Part shown: positions 27,242 through 35,849 of the stretch, piece after piece
Numbering within the stretch: position 1 is the stretch's first letter
Layout of the letters: every line of letters starts with the position of its first letter
Assembly: GCF_039541875.1 (NCBI RefSeq)
Contig: NZ_BAABHB010000004.1
Location: forward strand, 372,001 to 436,000
From: Nibrella viscosa
Lineage (GTDB): Bacteria > Bacteroidota > Bacteroidia > Cytophagales > Spirosomataceae
Reading direction: 5' to 3'
Length of the DNA: 64,000 nt
Made by a program: the position numbers and the translations under genes
Notes under the pieces: generated by a model
Told to the model about the DNA's origin: nothing
The model's database searches: none
What the model saw: only the letters and a program-made list of their open reading frames with translations

Positions 27242-27639
27242 ACTCCCTCACGAAGTCATTCTGCACAATGTCCGGAGTGAGAAGCCTCCCACAGAGGCAA
27301 CTTAGCTCGGCATTCACTATGGTGATTTTATAGGTCAACTTACCACTATGGCTTAGCAGGTGACAAGAATATGCTTGATTTCACTGAAATAAGTACGACA
27401 TAAAAAGTGCAAATCTGACTTGATATTGTTCAAATAAATACAAAAAGTACGACAAAACTTTCGCATATTTACGAGTTACCGGTCATGCTAAAAGACGACA
27501 GTGCAACAATAAAACGATAGAATAAATGAACAGACAAGCCAACGCTTCAGCAAAATCAAAAGAGCTGCAACCCATCGTACAAGCCGACACAGTTGCAGCA
27601 CATTTGCTTTTGCCCCAACGCACTTGGCAGCAGCGGACA
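27242..27639. promoter_or_regulatory. AT-rich upstream region of the triad cassette
   Basis: About 400 bp without a confident gene. It contains an FNR/Crp-like palindrome TTGAT-ATTG-TTCAA (27420-27433, one mismatch from TTGAT-N4-ATCAA), a repeated decamer AAGTACGACA at 27391-27400 and 27445-27454, and an attC-like hairpin at 27538-27628. The promoter of the cassette should lie here; no exact TAnnTTTG box was found. Confidence 0.45.
27538..27628. repeat. Left-hand attC-like imperfect hairpin of the triad cassette
   Basis: The outer pair GCCAA (27538-27542)/TTGGC (27624-27628) and the inner pair GCTGCAAC (27564-27571)/GTTGCAGC (27592-27599) pair perfectly. Between them lie further matches with extrahelical bases. 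It uses the same words (CCAACGC) as the hairpins downstream of the kinase. The geometry resembles an integron attC site, but no integron integrase is present in the window. Confidence 0.5.
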
Positions 27640-28176
27640 ATGACTTTTACTAGATTAATCCTTTTTGTTTTTCTATTTCTCTCAACGACTTTATCAACTT
27701 TTGCCCAGACAAACCCAAGACATGTAAAGGTGAGCGGTTATTATCGTAAAGACGGAACTTATGTTCAACCGTATTTCAGGACTGCCCCTAACTCAACAAA
27801 CCGAGACAACTTTTCGACAAAAGGGAATACAAACCCTTATACTGGTAAACCTGGGTGGATAGAGCCTGACAGCAAATACAATACATTTTATTACAGCACT
27901 TACACCTACCCTACCAATAAAGCCCAAAGTGGCTATACGACAACAACCACAGCAAAAACCAATCTGCCAATACAATACAAAAACAGGACATATATTGAGG
28001 ATGAATATGGAGGTTATTCATGCTATTTGACTGTTAAAGATGAACGGACATTTAATATTTACGACATGAAAGACGAACTCATCTTATATCTAGTTATCAA
28101 TCATCGTGGAGATTGGAGAATTTTTGATAGTAATTGGATTTACATCAAAACCATATTTGTAGAAACAGAAAAATGA
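27640..28176 (+). CDS. Secreted protein of unknown function, first gene of the triad cassette
   Basis: ATG 27640 is chosen because it begins a clear signal peptide (MTFTRLILFVFLFL, cleavage near TFAQ). The in-frame extension to 27526 falls inside the hairpin and is not protein-like. The mature part opens with HVKVSGYYRKDGTYVQPYFR and NPYTGKPG, a short motif frequent in small Bacteroidota secreted proteins. The rest is an uncharacterised beta-rich tail. It overlaps the next gene by 4 bp (ATGA), showing it belongs to the operon. Function unknown; the compartment is periplasm or surface. Confidence 0.75.
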   Translation: MTFTRLILFVFLFLSTTLSTFAQTNPRHVKVSGYYRKDGTYVQPYFRTAPNSTNRDNFSTKGNTNPYTGKPGWIEPDSKYNTFYYSTYTYPTNKAQSGYTTTTTAKTNLPIQYKNRTYIEDEYGGYSCYLTVKDERTFNIYDMKDELILYLVINHRGDWRIFDSNWIYIKTIFVETEK

Positions 28177-29264
28177 GAATAGGTTTAATCATCATATTGA
28201 CATTTTGTTTGATCAAGCTAACGCTTGCCCAAACCTCTTATGAAAGCCCATTGGGTTTCACACTAAGTTTTGACAAAACTTGGAAACGATTACCTAAAGA
28301 GGTATTGCAACAGCGAATGAAAGATGTAAAAGACTTTTTAGAATATAGAAAGGATATTCAATTTGATGCTTGTTATCAGAAAATCGGAAATGCTGATATG
28401 GATTACCCATACATACTTTTTAAGAATGTTTATGCGACCACATCAAATGAAGATGAAATCAAAAAAGTTCAGGAATACTTCACCAACAAACCTCAATTTG
28501 AAAAAGTAATTGAAAACCTAGTTAATGGAAAATTTGGAGTAGAGCTTAAAGTCGGAAAAAACTATTATGATGCGAAGAATAAAATATTAATTTTCACCTA
28601 TGATATGGGAATAAGTATTAAGGGGAATTTGGTTGGAATGTTTGCCTTCTACTTTGGCAAAAATGCCAGCTTAATAACCTATTGCTACTCATACAAGGAC
28701 GAATTTAAGTATGACCAAAAAGAATTTCTAGACATCATCTATTCCATAAAAGATAAAGGAATGGTAAACACAATGGGTAACTATGTTTCAAAACATGACC
28801 TTGCTGTAAAATATTACAATGATGGAAAAATGCAATCCGAAGCAGGTAATCGTGAAGCAGCCATAAGTTTTTATACAAAAGCCATTGAAAACTATCCTGT
28901 GGAAGATAGTTACATGAAGTCCGAAGCATATTACAACAGAGGCTTAAACAAACGTTATCTCAATAATTATCAAGGAGCAATTGCCGATTATACAGAAGCG
29001 ATAAAACTCCGACCCGATTATTATAAGGCCTACAATAACAGAGGTTTTGCCAAACTTCAAATCGAAGACTATGCGGGTGCCATTTTAGATTTCACTCAAA
29101 CCATTAAATATGATAATTACAATACTGAATTTACCAGTATGGCACTAGGAAATAGAGGTATTGCAAAATTGTCACTTGGGCAAGATGGTTGTCCTGACTT
29201 GAAAAAGGCTATCGAGTTAGGAAATAAGAATGTGATAAAAGCCTACAACGAACTTTGTAAATAA
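28173..29264 (+). CDS. Exported TPR-repeat protein
   Basis: ATG 28173 overlaps the previous stop and starts a signal peptide (RIGLIIILTFCLIKL, ending TLAQ). The N-terminal 200 residues are an unrecognised domain. The C-terminal part holds at least three TPRs, for example AISFYTKAIENYPV, AIADYTEAIKLRPDYYKAYNNRG and AILDFTQTIKYD, and ends with a Sel1-like CPDLKKAIELGN. It is probably a periplasmic adaptor. It is the second gene of the AT-rich operon; DUF805 follows after 39 bp. Confidence 0.8.
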   Translation: MRIGLIIILTFCLIKLTLAQTSYESPLGFTLSFDKTWKRLPKEVLQQRMKDVKDFLEYRKDIQFDACYQKIGNADMDYPYILFKNVYATTSNEDEIKKVQEYFTNKPQFEKVIENLVNGKFGVELKVGKNYYDAKNKILIFTYDMGISIKGNLVGMFAFYFGKNASLITYCYSYKDEFKYDQKEFLDIIYSIKDKGMVNTMGNYVSKHDLAVKYYNDGKMQSEAGNREAAISFYTKAIENYPVEDSYMKSEAYYNRGLNKRYLNNYQGAIADYTEAIKLRPDYYKAYNNRGFAKLQIEDYAGAILDFTQTIKYDNYNTEFTSMALGNRGIAKLSLGQDGCPDLKKAIELGNKNVIKAYNELCK

Positions 29265-29303
29265 ATCAAAATCAATAATTACTAACAATTAAATTCAAAC
29301 AAC

Positions 29304-29810
29304 ATGTTCAAAAATCCATTTTCATTTGAAGGTCGTATCAGAAGATTAGAATACGGTCTAAGTCACCTTATTGGCACTTTTATCTTTTATGTAATAGCAT
29401 TTTTGGTAGGTGCAATCTCTGGCTCATCAGGAGATGACGGAATATTTGCAATTCTATTTCTTTTCTACATTCCTTACTTATGGTTTATTTGGGCTCAAGG
29501 GGCTAAAAGATGTCATGATCTTGGGAATAGCGGTTGGTGGCAACTAATCCCTTTCTATGCATTATGGATGCTTTTCCAAGACGGACAACCCGGACCAAAC
29601 CAATACGGTGAAAACCCAAAGGGAATTCAAGTTATTGGAGGACAAACCTACCAAGGGGGACAAACATATCAAGGCGGTCAAAATACAGGAACATCAGGCG
29701 GTTATCAAGGAGGATACAGCGGTGGACACAATAACCCTACAACAAATTATTCATCAACTGAAAACCCATCTAACTCTGGCGGTTACAAGGACGGTGATTT
29801 ATACAAATAA
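29304..29810 (+). CDS. DUF805 membrane protein with Gly/Gln-rich tail
   Basis: Residues 1-110 form a DUF805 domain: NPFSFEGRIRRLEYG at the start, three to four helices, GAKRCHDLGNSGWWQLIPFY in the middle and LFQDGQPGPNQYGENPKG at its end. The tail (about 115-168) is low complexity with repeated GGQTYQGG units and Asn/Ser-rich sequence. DUF805 proteins are inner membrane proteins of unknown role often found near stress genes. The next gene starts 11 bp downstream. Confidence 0.88.
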   Translation: MFKNPFSFEGRIRRLEYGLSHLIGTFIFYVIAFLVGAISGSSGDDGIFAILFLFYIPYLWFIWAQGAKRCHDLGNSGWWQLIPFYALWMLFQDGQPGPNQYGENPKGIQVIGGQTYQGGQTYQGGQNTGTSGGYQGGYSGGHNNPTTNYSSTENPSNSGGYKDGDLYK

Positions 29811-29821
29811 AATCAATCAAT

Positions 29822-30628
29822 ATGCACGATATTAGAAATCTCACAATCAGCAGCACGAACCCCTGCTTACTTGTTTACTTAATTGACCAAAGCGGTTCAA
29901 TGAATGAAAAATTCGGAAATGCTTCACATACAAAAGCGGTCGAAGTTACCAACGCCATAAACGACATTTTGTATGAAGTTGGTTTACGTTGCATTGGAAG
30001 CGGTGGCGAACTCAAAAACCGATTTGAAATTGCGATTATAGGTTATGGCAAACAAGAAAATGTTGTTCAATCAGGATGGGAAGGTCAACTATCAGGGAAA
30101 TGGGTAGTTTCAATTAAAAATATTTTTGAATTCCCGCTTGGACAAGAAAATGATAAACCAATTTGGATTAAACCTTACTCAGTGAGTAATACCCCAATGA
30201 CAAAGGCTTTTGAAAATGCTAAACGCCTTTGTAACGACTGGATCAACTGGGGAAATCACAGGGATTGCCATGCCCCCATAATCATTAACATAACTGACGG
30301 TGAAGCCACAGATGCGGGAAGCAATTTTAATGCTTTAAAAAGTCAGGTAGAGCAAATAAAAAGCTTGAGAACCAACTACGGTTCGGTTAGCATTTTAAAC
30401 ATTCATATTTCAACAAGAGCAGGTGACAAATTATTATTCCCAAGTGAAGTAAATACAGGTGACAAATTTGAAAGGCTTCTATTCGAGATGTCCACCCCAC
30501 TTGATGAAAACATGATAAGAATAGCCCAACAGAAAGGGTATGACATTCGACATAATGCAAAAGGTTATGTTTTCAATGGCAATGCCACGGACTTAATTAA
30601 CTTCTTAAACATTGGAACACCACAGTAA
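29822..30628 (+). CDS. TerY-like von Willebrand factor A protein
   Basis: A stand-alone vWA domain of 268 aa. The metal-ion-dependent adhesion site is complete: DQSGS at residues 22-26, NTPMTKAF for the conserved Thr, and NITDGEATD for the third acidic motif. It has no signal peptide or membrane helix, so it is cytoplasmic. Its stop overlaps the start of the phosphatase by 1 bp. In TerY-P systems described from comparative genomics, TerY-type vWA proteins sit with a PP2C phosphatase and a kinase and are thought to assemble metal-dependent complexes. This gene fits that slot. Confidence 0.88.
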   Translation: MHDIRNLTISSTNPCLLVYLIDQSGSMNEKFGNASHTKAVEVTNAINDILYEVGLRCIGSGGELKNRFEIAIIGYGKQENVVQSGWEGQLSGKWVVSIKNIFEFPLGQENDKPIWIKPYSVSNTPMTKAFENAKRLCNDWINWGNHRDCHAPIIINITDGEATDAGSNFNALKSQVEQIKSLRTNYGSVSILNIHISTRAGDKLLFPSEVNTGDKFERLLFEMSTPLDENMIRIAQQKGYDIRHNAKGYVFNGNATDLINFLNIGTPQ

Positions 30629-31935
30629 TGGGCATAACAGTTTTACAACTTCATAAAAGAGCATCCTATGAATTTAAATACATACAGGATAAGTATGCAG
30701 TAAATTCCGAAAGGAAAACTTTTGCATTAGCAGATGGAACAACACAGAGTTTCAATTCCGAAATTTGGGCAGAGATAATTACAAAAGGATTTGTAGAAAA
30801 TCCAATCTTTAATGCAAATGAACTTATTACTTCATTTACAAAGCAGGTAGAATTATACAAAAGTGCCAAATTTGAATTTAGCACCAATCCAGCTAAAGCA
30901 TCGTTAGAAAAAGCAAAACAAAATAAAGGTGGTACAGCCACCTTTATCGGTTTGCAATTCAATGAGCAAAACAAACTTGACGTAATATCATGCGGTGATA
31001 CGAATTTATTTTTGCTGAATTCTGAAAATAAAATCATTCCATTTCCTTTTGCTGATGTGGATAGTTTAGACGCTAACAATTATTTCATTAATACCGAGCA
31101 GCTATTGCAAAATAAAATTGATGAAACATTTTTTAAGCAAAGAACACTTGAATATTCGCCTTCGGGTATTCTGATTATAGCAACTGATGCTCTTAGTAGG
31201 CTTATTTTGAAAAAGCCTTCTACAATAACAGAACTTTTAGGAATTAAGAATTTTGATCAATTACATGAATTCTGTTTAAAATATTGGGAAAATAAAGAAC
31301 TCCAGGAAGATGACATTTCAGCTATCATTATTCCATTTAATAATATGGCAGATTTAAAGCTAATTCATCCGCCAAAAGATTTTTCTTTTCCCAAAGAAAA
31401 AGAAGAAGAATTTATCCCATCATCCTTACAACAAAAAAAACAAACAAATTATACTGACATGGAAATGAACGAAATCAGAAACCAATTTAATGGGGTCGCT
31501 CAAGACTTTCATCAAGTCAAAAAAAAACTAAAACTACACGAAATGCTACTGATGGTAGCAATTAGCCTTTTGATGGTAAACATACTACTCATGTATTTTT
31601 TGCGACCAACGAATTCTAAAGATGATATTTCAAATGCGAAAGCGAAATCAGAAAATGCAATTATTAAAAAACATGAAAATACTATTGGTGATTTGAAATC
31701 AGAAATTCAAACACTTAAAAGTAAAATCACCGATTTAACTCAACCAAAGGAAGAGCCAAAAGAAGAAAAGACTGAGCCGACCAAAACAAGCCAAACCATA
31801 TCCAAGGAAGAAGCGAAGAAGAGACAGGAAGAGTTAATTAAAGCTGGCTATAAAGTAACCGCAGATGGCATATGGGGAGCACAATCTGAAAAAACTTGGA
31901 ATGAATATCAACTAAAGAAAAAAGATAAGAAGTAG
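30628..31935 (+). CDS. PP2C-type phosphatase with one membrane helix and peptidoglycan-binding-like tail
   Basis: Residues 1-240 are a divergent PP2C fold: FALADGTTQS (Asp36), GGTATFIGLQF, VISCGDTNLFLL, LIIATDALSR and EDDISAIII. A coiled segment leads to one membrane helix (about 305-325, LLMVAISLLMVNILLMYFL), then a charged coiled coil and a Glu/Lys/Pro-rich linker. The final 35 residues read ELIKAGYKVTADGIWGAQSE, like a PG_binding_1 motif. Topology is inferred: phosphatase in the cytosol, tail in the periplasm. This would let cell-wall state control dephosphorylation. The kinase gene starts 2 bp after its stop. Confidence 0.82.
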   Translation: MGITVLQLHKRASYEFKYIQDKYAVNSERKTFALADGTTQSFNSEIWAEIITKGFVENPIFNANELITSFTKQVELYKSAKFEFSTNPAKASLEKAKQNKGGTATFIGLQFNEQNKLDVISCGDTNLFLLNSENKIIPFPFADVDSLDANNYFINTEQLLQNKIDETFFKQRTLEYSPSGILIIATDALSRLILKKPSTITELLGIKNFDQLHEFCLKYWENKELQEDDISAIIIPFNNMADLKLIHPPKDFSFPKEKEEEFIPSSLQQKKQTNYTDMEMNEIRNQFNGVAQDFHQVKKKLKLHEMLLMVAISLLMVNILLMYFLRPTNSKDDISNAKAKSENAIIKKHENTIGDLKSEIQTLKSKITDLTQPKEEPKEEKTEPTKTSQTISKEEAKKRQEELIKAGYKVTADGIWGAQSEKTWNEYQLKKKDKK

Positions 31936-31937
31936 TA

Positions 31938-33134
31938 ATGGCTAAGAATTATCCAACCATTGGTGAATACAACCAACTTATGCAAAAAAAAGGCGGTAGT
32001 GCTTTTAAGTCTTTGAATGGTATAAATCTAATTCCATCAAAAACATCACCAATTAAGGTTTACTTATTTGGTTCAGGTGCATTTGCAGCAGTCTTTAAAG
32101 GTTCGCTGAATGGTAGAACATATGCTATTAGATGTTTTTTGTCAGCTGAAGACGAAACAATAAATCGCTACAAAGCAATATGTAGTTATCTAAAAAACAT
32201 CCATTCATCATGGAAAACTGATTGTGAATTTATAGAAAATGAAATATCTCTAAATGGCAATGCATATCCAATTCTGAAAATGGAATGGATGAACGGACTA
32301 CTCATTAACCAATTTGTTTCAAATCATTTAAGTGAAAACAAAGTATTGGCAGAATTACAAGCCAAACTGGTTTCAGTATCCGAAGACTTGGAAAGAAACA
32401 AAATAGGTCATGGCGATATTCAATGTGGTAATATCATTATTTCAGGGACATCTGACGATTTTCAGGTTAAACTAATTGACTACGATGGAATGTATGTTCC
32501 AGATTTAGCTTATAAGAAATCTATCGAAAAAGGCAGAAGTGAATTTCAGCATCCTAAAAGGACACTAAATAATTTTAGCCCCGAAATGGACAGATTTTCA
32601 TTTTGGGTTATGATAACAGCTCTAGAAGCACTCAAACATGACAAAACTCTTTGGCGTGAAGTAATGCAAGGTGGCTTCAACACACTTGATAATTTCCTTT
32701 TTACAATTCAGGACTTTCTAAATCCTAATCAATCTGCTTTATTTAATAGACTTTATAATCTAAACTCAACATCGCTTAATTTCTATTTAGAAACACTCAA
32801 ATGGTTATGTAACAGTGAATATTCGGTTATTCCACCGCCAGCGTTATATGGAAATTCTTCCAATATTACAAAATCTATCCCCTCGGAACATCAGAAATAT
32901 GTTCCAAACAGTCAAAGTATTGATAGAACAGTATCTGCCAGTAAGTATAAAATTATTACAACCAATGGCACTGCATCAGTATTGACATCCACATTTCAAA
33001 AACTTGGTTCGACACCTTTAGAACTTGACAAACAAACCTATGAGGGAAAATTGATTTTAGTTTCAAACGGCAAGGAGACAAAAAGAATTACACTTAACTC
33101 ACATCAAAACTTAATAGAAATAAAATTTGATTAA
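31938..33134 (+). CDS. TerY-P-type protein kinase with PEGA-like C-terminal domain
   Basis: The kinase fold covers about residues 35-290: Gly-loop FGSGAFAAVFKG (44-55), catalytic loop HGDIQCGN (158-165) and a DYDG in place of DFG (181-184). The usual ATP-binding Lys of the VAIK motif is Arg65 (YAIRCF), which I recall as common in this kinase branch. The C-terminal 70 residues (GTASVLTSTFQ, GSTPLELDK, YEGKLILVSNGKETKRITL) read as a PEGA-like beta domain in place of the helix-hairpin-helix usually cited. No membrane helix. It is the last gene of the operon. Activity is likely but unproven because of Arg65. Confidence 0.85.
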   Translation: MAKNYPTIGEYNQLMQKKGGSAFKSLNGINLIPSKTSPIKVYLFGSGAFAAVFKGSLNGRTYAIRCFLSAEDETINRYKAICSYLKNIHSSWKTDCEFIENEISLNGNAYPILKMEWMNGLLINQFVSNHLSENKVLAELQAKLVSVSEDLERNKIGHGDIQCGNIIISGTSDDFQVKLIDYDGMYVPDLAYKKSIEKGRSEFQHPKRTLNNFSPEMDRFSFWVMITALEALKHDKTLWREVMQGGFNTLDNFLFTIQDFLNPNQSALFNRLYNLNSTSLNFYLETLKWLCNSEYSVIPPPALYGNSSNITKSIPSEHQKYVPNSQSIDRTVSASKYKIITTNGTASVLTSTFQKLGSTPLELDKQTYEGKLILVSNGKETKRITLNSHQNLIEIKFD

Positions 33135-33148
33135 TAGCCCACGCAATT

Positions 33149-33211
33149 GGTGGCACATTTGCAAAACCGCACAAGCCCAACGCACAAGACAAATTTTGCA
33201 AAAGAGCCACC
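33149..33211. repeat. First right-hand hairpin after the triad cassette
   Basis: Arms 33149-33166 and 33194-33211 pair over 16 of 18 bp (GGTGGC/GCCACC and TTTGCAAAA/TTTTGCAAA perfect), with a 27-nt loop holding AAGCCCAACGCAC. It starts 15 bp after the kinase stop. It may terminate transcription, but the long loop and lack of a U-run make an attC-like or transposition-related structure more likely. Confidence 0.55.
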
Positions 33212-33284
33212 AGGCCAACGCACAAAGACACTGCAAAATGGACAAACAACAACACGACAGAAAAGAAGCACGAACCGGTAACAT

Positions 33285-33397
33285 GGGTTTGGCGTCATGC
33301 GGGGTGACGTGCTTAAATTCAAGTGCAGTTTTTCAAATCAACTTTAGTACTGGGTTGACAGTTTTGTGCCCTGAAATCCCGCACGAACGCCAAGCCC
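33285..33397. repeat. Second right-hand long imperfect hairpin
   Basis: Arms 33285-33304 and 33378-33397 pair with one bulge (GGGTTTGGCGT-CATGCGGG against GGGCTTGGCGTTCGTGCGGG); the outer flanks CCGGT/ACCG extend the match. The 73-nt loop is not palindromic. The stretch 33135-33495 has no gene I can support; a plus-strand open frame through it is a by-product of this structure. Confidence 0.55.
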
Positions 33398-33495
33398 AAA
33401 ACCGTTGTCCAAACGCTAATGCTTGTAAAGAATTCGACGGGGTAGTAATAAATATAAGGGATGCCCGATCCATAACAGACCGGTGCGGGTAATTA

Positions 33496-33837
33496 CTATG
33501 TTTCCCTGCTACGTTGGGTGACAAAGCGCTTAACCACATAGGTTGTGTTAGCCCACCCCGGCAAACTGCCGTTGCTGGCCCGAATGCCGACCGTTGTATG
33601 GCTTTGCTCGTCCTTTGACTGATGGACAACATAGCTCAGGTCTTTTTTGGGAAAGAAGTCCCGCGCAGCTTCCGCCAGAGCGAGCGGCAACGTCTGTTGC
33701 TCAAACTCCCATGTCGTCACTACGCCGGGTTGCCCTAATGGACTGGTGTAGGTGTCCTGATACATGCGGCTGTAATTGGCTTGAACAAAGGCTACCACGT
33801 CTTGAATAGTGGCTACCTGTGCTGCAATCATCGTCAT
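33496..33837 (-). CDS. Small hypothetical protein
   Basis: A 113-residue soluble protein opening with AAQVATIQDVVAFVQANYSR, then a beta-rich middle (VVTTWEFEQQTLP) and a C-terminal block (TTVGIRASNGSLPGWANTTYVVKRF). I do not recognise it. It is the third gene of a tightly spaced minus-strand trio with host-like base composition. Start 33837 or Met at 33831. Confidence 0.55.
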   Translation of the reverse strand: MTMIAAQVATIQDVVAFVQANYSRMYQDTYTSPLGQPGVVTTWEFEQQTLPLALAEAARDFFPKKDLSYVVHQSKDEQSHTTVGIRASNGSLPGWANTTYVVKRFVTQRSRET

Positions 33838-33855
33838 TGTTTTGAGAGTCAGGGA

Positions 33856-34065
33856 TTAATTGAATGCTACGCCGGTAATCTGCGTGGCGTTCCATTTGGC
33901 ATCAGCCGTGATTTTCCGCTGCCAGCAGCCGCCAGAACGAGACCAATTGAAGCCGCTCTTTTTGAGCTGGTCAATTACGGCCTGTTCCGGTTTTTGTCGT
34001 GCATAATCTGTAGCCGGTCTGGATGATAGGAAAACATCATAGCCCCACGCTTCAGGCCCTGCCAA
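33856..34065 (-). CDS. Small protein with a GF-W...W-RK motif
   Basis: 69 residues. The C-terminal half, KKSGFNWSRSGGCWQRKITADAKW, resembles a short motif found at the ends of plasmid and phage DNA-processing proteins (GFrW...cWyRkLt). It may be a fragment of such a protein or a stand-alone small protein. It lies 9 bp after the lipoprotein gene on the same strand. Confidence 0.5.
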   Translation of the reverse strand: MAGPEAWGYDVFLSSRPATDYARQKPEQAVIDQLKKSGFNWSRSGGCWQRKITADAKWNATQITGVAFN

Positions 34066-34074
34066 TCTGCTCCC

Positions 34075-34428
34075 TTAGTTTCGTCTGCTATCGGCCCATA
34101 CTAAAGTCTCTCCGCTTCGGGCGTTAAAAAAGTCACTACACTTCCCATCGCCTTTACCGTCGATTCCGCCATCGGGCGCGCAGAGGTAATTACACTGCGC
34201 ATCTAGTAAGGTGCTCGGCACATCACAACATCTTGGGGGAATGTAATAAACGGTTTGCCCTTTGTATTCGTAGCGGAAAACCTTTGCCGGTGGATTCCAA
34301 ACGGCCTCCTGCTTAATCTGATTGATTTTATCGACAATACAGGCGGGTGTTCCTTCCAGTATATTTTCCTTTTTACACCCGAAAGCCAGTAAACTAACGA
34401 AAACAAGGTATCTGGTGAAACGTCTCAT
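34075..34428 (-). CDS. DUF6970-type lipoprotein
   Basis: Lipoprotein signal with lipobox Cys at about residue 18 (LLAFGCKKE). The mature part has the family's cysteine pattern: CIVDKINQIKQE, YEYKGQTVYYIPPRCCD, CNYLCAPDGGIDGKGDGKC. I recognise this as the DUF6970 pattern common in Cytophagales; function unknown. Length 117 aa is normal. It heads the minus-strand trio. Confidence 0.8.
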   Translation of the reverse strand: MRRFTRYLVFVSLLAFGCKKENILEGTPACIVDKINQIKQEAVWNPPAKVFRYEYKGQTVYYIPPRCCDVPSTLLDAQCNYLCAPDGGIDGKGDGKCSDFFNARSGETLVWADSRRN

Positions 34429-34657
34429 AGCTGTCGGCGTTTATATTAATAGTCTTTATAATATAAACTACTAAATCCATAATGTTACTAAACTTTTCTG
34501 GCATAAAGCGGCATGCTACCTGATGGGTGTTAATTCGTTCATCAGCGCCCATGCGCTGTCTGACTCCTCCAGTTGATGAAAAACTGGTTCGTCCGGGCGG
34601 TTTTAACAGCAGGGGTAATTCGGCCATGACTGGCTCGATGTGAGTGATTCCGGGAAG

Positions 34658-34816
34658 CTAATCCTGGCCTTGCCGACCAGCCGCCAATCTCTCTAACCCG
34701 GCATGAGTCCCCTCGCCGGTCTGCCGCAGCACCAATAGGGCCGTGAGCGTATCCGGCAGCGGCTGTACTTTCTCTGGCCGGGTGCGCCGGAACCGCTCGG
34801 CCACCTGTCTGGACGG
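34658..34816 (-). pseudogene. Relic of a second MmeI-like restriction-modification gene (C-terminal 53 codons)
   Basis: In the minus strand a frame ending at TAG (34658-34660) reads PSRQVAERFRRTRPEKVQPL then DTLTALLVLRQTGEGTHAG. The end of the intact enzyme reads TPKQVAERFRRTKADKVQPL then DTLTALALLRKTPEGSYAA. Upstream of about 34816 the similarity stops abruptly. So this is the tail of a related gene with the rest deleted or replaced. Otherwise 34429-34982 is empty; a 77-codon frame at 34394-34627 is not convincing. Confidence 0.88.
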
Positions 34817-34902
34817 GACGTCAGCGGCAGGTATAAAAACAGTTGAATGGGTTACTGAGTTATGGTATCGGTCTTAACGAGTAAACCTTTTCTACTCAGT
34901 TG

Positions 34903-34945
34903 CAGCGGCAGCAACCTGCTTACAAGGGAGGTAGTGCTGCCGCTG
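34903..34945 (+). terminator. Terminator-like hairpin at the right island edge
   Basis: Perfect 11-bp stem (CAGCGGCAGCA at 34903-34913 with TGCTGCCGCTG at 34935-34945), followed by TTTTAGTTTT. It has the form of a plus-strand terminator, but no plus-strand gene now precedes it. It lies 37 bp beyond the rfbA stop and could also shape that transcript end. Confidence 0.65.
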
Positions 34946-34982
34946 TTTTAGTTTTGACAGCGGGCTGAAGTCTGTGGGTACG

Positions 34983-35843
<861 letters not shown>

Positions 35844-35849
35844 AGTTTA

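Larger units (their letters stand above)
19821..34945. mobile_element. Composite defence/accessory island (approximate bounds)
   Basis: The stretch combines a SIR2-Argonaute gene, a type IIL restriction-modification gene, an AT-rich triad cassette and a restriction-modification relic. Housekeeping genes of different base composition lie on both sides. The SIR2-Argonaute gene and the 27.5-33.1 kb cassette are strikingly AT-rich, while the restriction gene is closer to the host, so it was assembled in steps. No integrase is intact. Bounds are set by the terminator-like hairpins at 19821 and 34903. Confidence 0.6.

Noticed and set aside
27526..27639. N-terminal extension of the secreted protein to an upstream ATG
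   Set aside because: The extension lies in the hairpin and would bury the signal peptide; ATG 27640 gives a normal signal sequence.
33127..33492. 121-codon plus-strand frame after the kinase gene
   Set aside because: It overlaps the kinase end and spans two imperfect hairpins; composition is not protein-like.
34394..34627. 77-codon minus-strand frame upstream of the DUF6970 lipoprotein
   Set aside because: It overlaps the lipoprotein gene start, has no recognised motif and looks like promoter DNA.
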